This document shows, piece after piece, positions 56,802 through 64,000 of a stretch of 64,000 nt of DNA; positions within the stretch are counted from its first letter, which is position 1; each line of letters opens with the position of its first letter. Origin of the DNA: Phytophthora hibernalis (lineage: Eukaryota > Oomycota > Peronosporomycetes > Peronosporales > Peronosporaceae); assembly GCA_012656075.1 (NCBI GenBank), contig JAAKBF010000390.1, forward strand, positions 868,001-932,000, read 5' to 3'. Under the pieces are notes generated by a model. That model was not told the origin of the DNA. It was given only the letters and a program-made list of their open reading frames with translations, and ran no database searches. A program made the translations under genes and the position numbers.

Positions 56802-57751
56802 TTAGGCAGGCGGAGCGGCGGTAGATCTGCGACCACTGAACCTGCGAAGTGCCGGGTGGTGCGCCACCTGCTCAGCACTGAGGCGGTACTGCGGTTGCAC
56901 TTGCAGCATACAAGCCAGCAAGTTAATCGTGGGTCTCGACACGAGTTTCTTCAGGCCCCAGAGCTCCAGGATCTTGGCCACGCCGTACTTGTTGAGCACG
57001 CGAAGCGTCGGTGCGCAGCGCCCTTCGTCAGCGAACAAGGGTGAGCCCGTGAGCAGGATGAATAGCAGCACGCCCAGCGACCACACGTCGGCCCGCTTGG
57101 GGTCGTACATGGCCCCTTGCGCGATCTCCGGTGCCATGTAATAGTATTTGCCCACGACGTCGGAGGACATTTTATTGGCGTCCGCGCTGAGGCCGAAGTC
57201 ACAGATTTTCACCTGTCCATCTTTCAGGAGGACGTTTTCCAGCGACAAGTCGCGGTGCGCAACGCCGTGCGCGTGCAAAGCTCAGACCCTGCGCCATTTG
57301 CGCAAACAGTGTGAGCGCTTCAGCCTCAGGTACACGGCGGCCAGGCTTGGCCGTCACGTAGTCGTACAGGTCCCCACCGGCGCAAAACTCCATGGCGATG
57401 AAGACGCTGTCGCCACTGAAAAGAAGCCCTCGCGTACATACTGACCACGTGTTCGCGACCTGGGGCTCGGGCTATCGAAGGGTCCTCCAGCAACTGGACG
57501 ACGAGTCGTTCACTTAACGGATTCTCCTTCACCACAGGGGGACGCTGACTTTCTCGTTGTAAGAGTGGGATGCTCACGCGCTTGAGCACCACGAGCTTCT
57601 TGCCCAACGCCTCATCCTGGTACAACGCCGTCTCTCCGTATAATGTGGACGAGAGCTTCTTGCACAACGTGTAACGTGCCAAGACGTCTTCGAAGACGTC
57701 GGAGGACGTTGGAGCCACGGCGGGGGCGACTGCGACTGGAGCGTGGATCAT
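56802..57751 (-). pseudogene. Serine/threonine protein kinase, frameshifted
   Basis: From MIHAPVAVAPAVAP at 57751: a catalytic-Lys segment (KLVVLKRVSI, about 57600), an extended N-lobe, then AMEFCAGGDLYDYVTAK in another frame (about 57395-57345). After a second break comes HAHGVAHRDLSLENVLL (about 57270-57225), then VKICDFGLS (about 57205), YYMAPEIAQG (about 57135), DVWSLGVLLFILLTGSPLF (about 57085) and a short C-lobe ending STAAPPA at 56802. All canonical motifs (VLK, HRDLSLEN, DFG, APE) are present. HRDLSLEN instead of HRDLKPEN is frequent in oomycete kinases. The breaks near 57428 and 57285 are each small indels, so real loss and assembly error both fit. It converges on the ion-channel gene. 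Confidence 0.8.
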
Positions 57752-57879
57752 TTTTGACTGAGTTTGGGGTGGAGGCGACTAGCGCGGGTCGAAGCTGGCG
57801 GACGGCGCAGTCTCCTCCTGCAGAGCACGATGGCTCGCGTTACGACGGACTCGGCGACAGAGAGCAAATTGGGAACTGA

Positions 57880-59447
57880 GGAGAGGAGAGCAGTTTGTCA
57901 GCGACCGCCGTCCGATTGAAAGCCGGCATAGTGAAAGCAAGTCAATGTCTTTTTATTAGTGTGCCGGGGTACGTCGGAGAGTTGCACTTCAGGACCCTTC
58001 TGTTAATGATATCTTGATGTGAATTAGATTAGGAGGCAATATGATATCAAAGGTATTTGGAATGGGATTTTGTAAGTGAGACAAAGTGTGTAGGCGCTTC
58101 AAATTAGGTTTCGGAGGTGGCCGGGCCCTTACCCATCAGCTCCGTCGCATAAAAATTGGGCCCATACTGAGTCCCATACAAAACAGCTCGCGACATTTGC
58201 CAAGAAAATCCGACCCAAAAGGGCAGCGGCGTTTGCTGGATACGAAACAGGTATTTAAACTTGGTGTCGCTGGCAGCGACAGAATGGCAGCGAGTCGATG
58301 TCATTCTTATCCCAGCCCTCTGGTTGTGAGGTATTATAACTTCTGAATTGAGGGCACTACAATGTTTGACAAATCCTCCGCAAAGCCCCGCTGTATTTGC
58401 GCTCTCTCTCTCGAGTCGAAGAGAGAGAGAGACTATCCTCGGAGGATTCCACCAGGAGTCGAAGCTCTCAGAGTGCCACGTCGATGCAGGATAACGGCAT
58501 CGGACCTTGTCGGTCGTGGCGATCGTCCGGCAAAAACCTGATTTTGCATATCCTTATATGCTTAATTTTATGAAATTAGAACTTCTCGTACTTCACTAAA
58601 GTCAAAACACTTTGAAAACGAATAACCTGCGGCAACCCAAGCGACTGAACTTCTTGCGACTATCGCGTCGAGTCGGAGAATAGAGTTCAGAGCCACACCC
58701 GACACGGAGCCCTTGCGAATAGCAATGCGTCTCCGGTGCGCTGTGTCGAGCAACTCGAGTCGAATCCTCATTGCTCACTTCGCCATCGCTCCTGGCGACT
58801 TGCGTCGTGTTGGATTGCCATGTTCCGGCGCAGCATGGACGTGCACAAGCGTCGCACCCCTTCCTTACAGTACGGTTGAGCAAGTTGAAGTGCTCGCACT
58901 TTGATGACCAAAACCTTTGGGGCCGGACGATGGCCATGCTTACATGTACACTTACATGTAAAAGGGCAAATCGGCTCGGCAGTCCTGACGCTGGACGCGG
59001 TGACGTCGCGCTCGTGGCACGAGCCTCTCTCGCCAAGGAGGGGATGCGTCCAGCTTGAAGGTGTGTCGATGCTACATGTATTATTAATAATACATGTATC
59101 GATCGTCGTCAGGATGTGGCCTTGCATTTGAAAACGCTGCTTGGGGCGAGCGTCTGCGTCTCCTCACCACCCGTCCGAAAGCCGGTCTCGCACGGAGCAG
59201 AGCTCAGCGGAGAGCTTGACGTGGCAAGTGACGAAAGCAAAGCTGCACGCGCTCTGTTCGAGCCCGAAATTCACAGCCACGTCGCAGCGGGCGGCACGCG
59301 AGTCCCAGCTGCCGCGTTGAACCCGCGTGCAGCGAGGGCAACTGAGACTCTCAGCATCAACCACCGCCCCGATGCTCGCACTGGGCAAGAGGAAGGAACA
59401 GCTTCTGGACATCAGCAGTTGCCGACCAAGCCGCAGTAGTCGTATCA
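57880..59447. other. Intergenic region with palindromes
   Basis: No gene recognised; frames on both strands around 58600-59400 overlap without domains. GCTCTCTCTCTCGAGTCG at 58401 pairs with the GAGAGAGAGAG that follows. TACATGTACACTTACATGTA lies at 58941-58960, and a perfect 26-bp palindrome centred on TTAA, with TACATGTA at each end, at 59073-59098. Confidence 0.5.
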
Positions 59448-59945
59448 TGCTCGGAAAGCGTTCAATGCGACTCACCACCAGGTCACCGCCGTAGCAGACG
59501 CGCTGGCGATTCTCGAAGACAGCATTCGCCAGTCTCTCTCGACCTCGCAGGTCCACCTGGACGCTGTTAGCGGCTCCAACGGAAGGGGATCAACTACTCC
59601 GCTCTTGCACACACGAGCGAGACGAATTGCAGCTCTGCTACCGATCTCGCCATCGTCGACGAGTGAACCGATTGATATTCTTGCAGCGGCAATGGCGTTG
59701 GTGGCACGCTCGACGTCGATTGCTGAGCCCAATGCAGTATGCACACACGCAAGCAATAGTCATTCAGCATCGCTACAGACCTTGGCGCAGCAGTGCTGTG
59801 CGCATCCAGTGTTGCTTCCGTGAGAACAGCGACGACGAGGCTATCAGGGCGATTCGGCGCCACCGTCTGCGCCACAGGAGCGCCCATTTTCGCATCATAC
59901 GCACTCGGGTCATGAGTCGCCACCTTCGACTCTGCGAAAGCGAAT
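59448..59945. pseudogene. Rearranged partial copy of the IQ-motif gene
   Basis: Bases 59448-59820 on the plus strand match minus-strand 62344-61950 of the IQ gene (KLQLCYRSRHRRRVNRL-type reading near 59625). Bases about 59826-59945 match 61938-61795 but in the opposite relative orientation, so the copy contains an internal inversion. At 59540 this copy has TCTCTC where the main gene has TCTC, which keeps its reading frame through SLSTSQVHLDAVSGSNG. Confidence 0.75.
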
Positions 59946-59956
59946 GATGCATGCAA

Positions 59957-60181
59957 TCGATACTTTACCAGGTACAGAAAATGGTGATACTTTACCAGAT
60001 ACCGTACCGTAAATCACGGCGATCATGCAAGGTACGGCGAACATGCAACATTTTCGTAAAAACTCTATCAGTGTGTCTTTTCTTTGCCAATATGACGAAG
60101 CTTTTGTAGGAGATACGGTATGATCAATTAGTTTTTACAGCCTCAATCATACTTTTTACGATTTGACTTGGTTTCTACTTT
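59957..60181. other. Spacer downstream of the IQ gene
   Basis: AT-rich, with short repeats of GATACTTTACCAG(A/G)TAC near 59962 and 59991 and TTTTTACG near 60152 and 60178. No gene. Confidence 0.4.
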
Positions 60182-63100
60182 TTACGGCTTGCAACGGTAG
60201 TGATACTTTATCGCAGCCATGCCAAAATGGGGATAAATATTGTGCGTATTATAAACAACCCGCGAGTTATTGAATACATGTAGATGCTCCTGTTTGAAGA
60301 GCTGGTGCACAGTTGGTCTCCCATTGTGCATTGTGAAGTGCACATCACAGTCACGTTGCAACCGGCAACACGCGAGTTCCCGCCACCGACGAAGTTGGCT
60401 GATGTTGAGCTGCTTTTCGTTTCCCGGGATCAGCCGTTGGATCTGGAGTTGTATACATAGTGCTTGCCACGTCCACTTCGACCGATTCAAAGAACCAGCC
60501 GCACGAAGGATCTTTGGTCTCACCGAGATCGCATTCTTGACTTCGGTCGACGGTGAGGGTCGGTATACGTACTTCACTAAGTATCGCTGACTCCAACCAC
60601 CCCCGACAAGCAATTGCGAGCGAAGTTCGTCCTTGCGGATCCACTGCTTCACCAGCTCAGAGCCCTCAACCGACCGCCATCGCAGGTGTTGGTTCCTTGC
60701 AGTCTGTAGCAATGGGTGAGACTCTCGGTCGCCGTCGAGATACTGGAACACAAACCCCGCGAAATCCAGCGGGATCACGGCGTCTGGGTTGTCATCAGCT
60801 GTACAGGCTCCTAGCATCTCCACGAGAGACCGCAGTGCATTTCGACGACTACGTGTGGATCTTAGGCGACGCACCAAAGCTGCATCGAGGTCAAACGCAT
60901 GAATATTTGGTCGAACGGGAGTCGTGTGAGATTGTCTCGAGAGTCGCCACTTGTTGCACCGCGAGAAATTCACGTCACTGCTTAGCTCTCTCCATTCTAC
61001 TTCTGTTTGTGCCCGGACTGCTGCGCAATTGTCGTGTGCGAAATACTCGCGCGATGACCCGAATCCCTCGGAGCACCACTCGCATGCATACGGCGGCACG
61101 TTCATCTTGTCAGTACGACGGAACCACGCGCGCAAGAATGCATCGAGCACTCGCGCACAGTCGTCTTCAAGCTGCTGTCGTGCCTGGTCCCTTCGTGACC
61201 AAATCCGAGCGACGCAGTACTCCTTCGGGTACATGACGAATGACCACCACAGTGTAGCAGCGTGGAGTGAGAGATTCGTGCGAGTCCGCTTCACTTTTTC
61301 ATGAACGCTCGACCACCACGGACAACAGCCAGCCATATCAGTAAGCGTTGGCCTGTCCGAGATTGCGACAGGAGCCGCAAGCAAACCGAGTTCTTCTACA
61401 GACACCTTTAGCAACTTTGGAAGCGCTGGAAGCTGCTTGCTCTTGCCGACAAGCATTTGACAGAGCGCACGCTGTTGCAGTCCTCGAAAACTGCGGCCAG
61501 GCAGCACACGAGCAACCGCTTCGATTTTTCAGACAACGGCAGGTCGTCCCATTGCATTGTATCATGGCGAAGACGTCGGAAGCGCAACCACGGTTTCTCC
61601 GCTTGCCATCGCACCAGTTCGCGTCCTCGATTCGTGTTTGTGAGAAACTCTCGAAAGCAAAGTCTCGCCTTGTCCAGCTTGGCAGCAACGAATTCGTCCT
61701 CTCGAGCACGTCGTTCACACTCGACTGACTGGGCGTGATCCAGTAACGTATCCAGTTGAGCACGAGCACAACGACGACGCCACAGGCCTTGCACTAGGGC
61801 GATTTGGCGTCTCCGTCGCCGCCATAGGAGCACCCACTTCCCTATCATCCGCACTCGGGTCCTGAGTCGCCACTTTCGAGTCTTACGTGCCAGTAACAGC
61901 CTGCACAATTGGCGAAAGCGAATGGTGATTTTTGACTCGTGAACACGCGGAAGCAACGCTGAATACGAACGACGCTGCGTACTAGCGTGATGTGTCTGCG
62001 CCAAGGTCTGTAGCGATGCTGAATGACCATTGCTTGCGTGTGTGCATACTGCATAGAGCTCAACAATCGACTTCGAGCGTGCCACCAGCGCCATTGCCGT
62101 TGCAAGAATATCAATCGGTTCACTCGTCGACGATGGCGAGATCGGTAGCAGAGCTGCAATTTCGTCGCGCTCGTGTGTGCAAGAGCGGAGTAGTTGAACC
62201 CCACTCCATTTGCACTGCTAACAGCGTCCAGGTGAGCCTGCGAGGTCGAGAGACTGGCGAATGCCGTCTTCGAGTGTCGCCAGTGCGTCTGCTACGGCCC
62301 CGTCGGTGACCTGACGGTGGGCCGCGTTGAACACTTTCCGAGCATGATCCGACTGCTGCGATTTGGCTTCGTGAGCTGTTACATAGTGGTTTTGTTCGGC
62401 AGTCATTGTAGCTTCCACAACGTCCAGAAGCTGTTCCTCCAGTCCCTGATCAACCAGTGCGAGTTTTGGTGGCGAAGCCTTCACATCTGCAGAAGCACGG
62501 GGAGGAGATTCTGCTTGAAAGGTCAATGCTCGAGTGGGCACTTGGCCACCAAAGACCGACTCGCTCGTCATCTCGGCCGCGAGCAGCGAACGCACGGGGT
62601 CGTCCCAGAGTCTCACTCCCGATTCAAGTGGTCCACGACACTGCATTGCAGATTCGATGCGAGTACTCGCCTCTGTTGAGTAGAGTTCATGACCATTTTC
62701 AACCGGATTTGCGAGACTCGCATCGGGATTCGCTTTCAACCACGTTGCAAGTCGCTTCTGTTTCTCAACAAGATCAATCTCTTCTCGAGTTGGCGGTGGC
62801 TTTTTCTTCTTCTTGCTCGGACTTCGTAGCGGCGTCTCCACCTTCTTTGGACTGGGACTTCTCACAGTACCAAGCGTGGGTCCTTTGTCTTTCAAGCTGG
62901 GATCAATTATTCTCGACATTGACTGATCGGCATGTTGTTGAGCTAAGACGCCGTTAGTCAAAGGCTCATCGTGAGTCTCTGGCGCACCATCAAGTCGTGA
63001 AAGACCCTCCTTTAGCTTCAAGATACTTTTCGCCGCTCGCTGCGCCGGTGATCCCGGTGATGGTGCGGGTGGCTTCGGGCGACGCAGCGGCTGGCGGTAC

Positions 63101-63345
63101 GGCGACTTCTGCTTGTAGAGGCCTGGCACTGCCAGTGGCAACTCCTTCGTAAGGATCTCGCCGGGCAAGTGAAGCTTATGGTTTTCACATTGTCGAGGCT
63201 TTCGTGCGTGATTGGTATTTCTGTCGTTCAAAGTGACCAGCCAGTGGCACTCGTCCAGTAGATCCACAGGTGGCAACGCGCGCCATTGCAATTGACGCAG
63301 CGGCAGTCCCGAGGAAGAAGCTGCCGACTTGGATAGCGAACTCAT
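60182..63345 (-). pseudogene. IQ-motif and zinc-finger protein, two frame breaks
   Basis: Start at 63345 (MSSLSKSAASSSGLPL). An N-terminal half rich in Pro, Lys and Ser (KKKKKPPPTREEIDL near 62810) leads to an array of IQ-type, Arg-rich calmodulin-binding motifs (LQLCYRSRHRRRVNRL, IQHRYRPWRRHITL, RIQRCFRVF) at about 62165-61950. More Arg/Trp-rich helices follow (WVLLWRRRRRQIALVQGLW). The C-terminal part holds a C-x2-C-x12-H-x2-C finger (CEWCSEGFGSS...AHDNC, about 61090-61030) and ends RCKP at 60182. A TC dinucleotide is missing near 62250 compared with the partial copy at 59.5 kb, and one A near 61527. Joined, it would be about 1,050 residues. IQ arrays usually bind calmodulin-like proteins on the cytoskeleton. 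The combination with this finger is not one I recognise. Confidence 0.65.
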
Positions 63346-63859
63346 ATCGAGCAAACGATTCAGCAATCAATTGTTCAAACACGCGCGAGCATTGAGATCG
63401 GATTGTTCTCCGGGTTGGGAGATGAAAACTTTCGCCTCAAACCGGCTAAATGTGGCGGGCACCAAGCAGAGCACTCAGTCTGAGATGAAGATGGAGCCGC
63501 AAATATAGACGCGGCTTGGTGACTCGGTTGAAGGATGGGGGATGCGAGACAGTGACCGAACGGGGCATAGCCTCGCTTGTTCACGCTCGACAAGACGATG
63601 GCAATCAGGATAAGGCGTTTGCCGCGGCGTTGTGAGGTCTCCAAGACGTTTCCCAAGCCAGGAACTTCCTGGCTTAGAATTGGCGTTTTGGCTGTCCTGA
63701 TGCTCTGTGTCACCTGCTGGCGCCTGGTGATCGTCTCTTTGCAAGGTTCTTTTGGATGGGAGCACGCTCGAGCTCATTCTACACAGCTCGATTCGAGTGC
63801 CATTCCAACTTCCCGCTGTTCGAACCGAGAACGAAAGCAATCACCCGCAAACTGTCGAA
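63346..63859. promoter_or_regulatory. Divergent promoter region
   Basis: It separates the IQ gene (-) from the gene at the right edge (+). TCATTCT at 63774-63780 is an initiator-like motif 80 nt before the ATG at 63860. No equally clear motif was seen for the IQ gene. Open frames here on both strands have no domains. Confidence 0.4.
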
Positions 63860-64000
63860 ATGGAGTTCTTTGCCGGGTTTAACGCCGAGGAGCTCGCCAT
63901 GATGCAGGAGCTGCTCAGGCTCCTGGTGGAGGATGACGACCCGTTGACGCAGCAGTCGACGCCTCGACAGGATAACCAGGTTCTGTTTGACGGTGCGTCG
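63860..64000 (+). CDS. Start of a gene cut by the window edge
   Basis: The ATG at 63860 opens 47 codons to the window edge without a stop: MEFFAGFNAEELAMMQELLR, then LVEDDDPLTQQ. An acidic amphipathic helix at the start and the initiator-like motif 80 nt upstream support a real gene. It lacks a signal peptide. Its function cannot be told from this piece. Confidence 0.55.
   Translation, partial: MEFFAGFNAEELAMMQELLRLLVEDDDPLTQQSTPRQDNQVLFDGAS

Noticed and set aside
58401..58433. CT/GA hairpin considered as a terminator or small RNA
   Set aside because: Simple-sequence palindrome with no gene ending nearby.

Overview
The window reads as nuclear DNA of an oomycete plant pathogen, most probably Phytophthora or a close relative. 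The evidence is an open RxLR-dEER effector gene at 14.3 kb, a broken RxLR-type gene at 26.5 kb, oomycete-style initiator/flanking core promoters, short 64-112 bp introns with ACTAAT-like branch sites, and a transposon mix typical of that lineage (chromodomain Ty3/gypsy, Ty1/copia, PiggyBac, Helitron, Tc1/mariner, APE/RNase H LINE). No rRNA, tRNA or CRISPR was recognised.

The window has two compartments. From 1 to about 45.7 kb it is transposon-dense and gene-poor. In order: a gag fragment; a decayed copia element (0.4-5.8 kb); repeat R copy 1, interrupted by a 4.36-kb PiggyBac-type element whose transposase carries an internal YqaJ-like nuclease domain (6.5-10.8 kb); SWIM-finger debris; a rearranged repeat; a 255-bp tandem duplication, a MITE and then the RxLR gene (13.4-14.8 kb); repeat R copy 2 and an inverted repeat block (15.4-16.8 kb); a truncated second copia (18-19.1 kb); gypsy gag and pol in opposite orientations (20.2-25.7 kb); the broken RxLR gene; Helitron, Tc1/mariner and possible Harbinger fragments (26.9-29.9 kb); gag-like debris; and a long LINE with an OTU-like protease region (32.5-41.2 kb).

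From 45.7 kb to the end it is a gene-dense block: a bZIP factor (+), a five-exon RINT1/Tip20 vesicle-tethering gene (-), an SLC43-like transporter (+) whose N-terminal third is inverted, a cyclic-nucleotide-binding-domain ion channel (+), a Ser/Thr kinase (-), an IQ-motif/zinc-finger gene (-) with a partial rearranged copy beyond its 3' end, and the start of one more gene (+) at the right edge.

Two themes cut across the window. Small inversions recur at several loci. Single-base frame breaks occur even in genes expected to be conserved (RINT1, kinase, channel), so residual assembly indels must be separated from true gene decay. The palindromic octamer TACATGTA occurs at least 19 times, almost all outside recognisable coding sequence.
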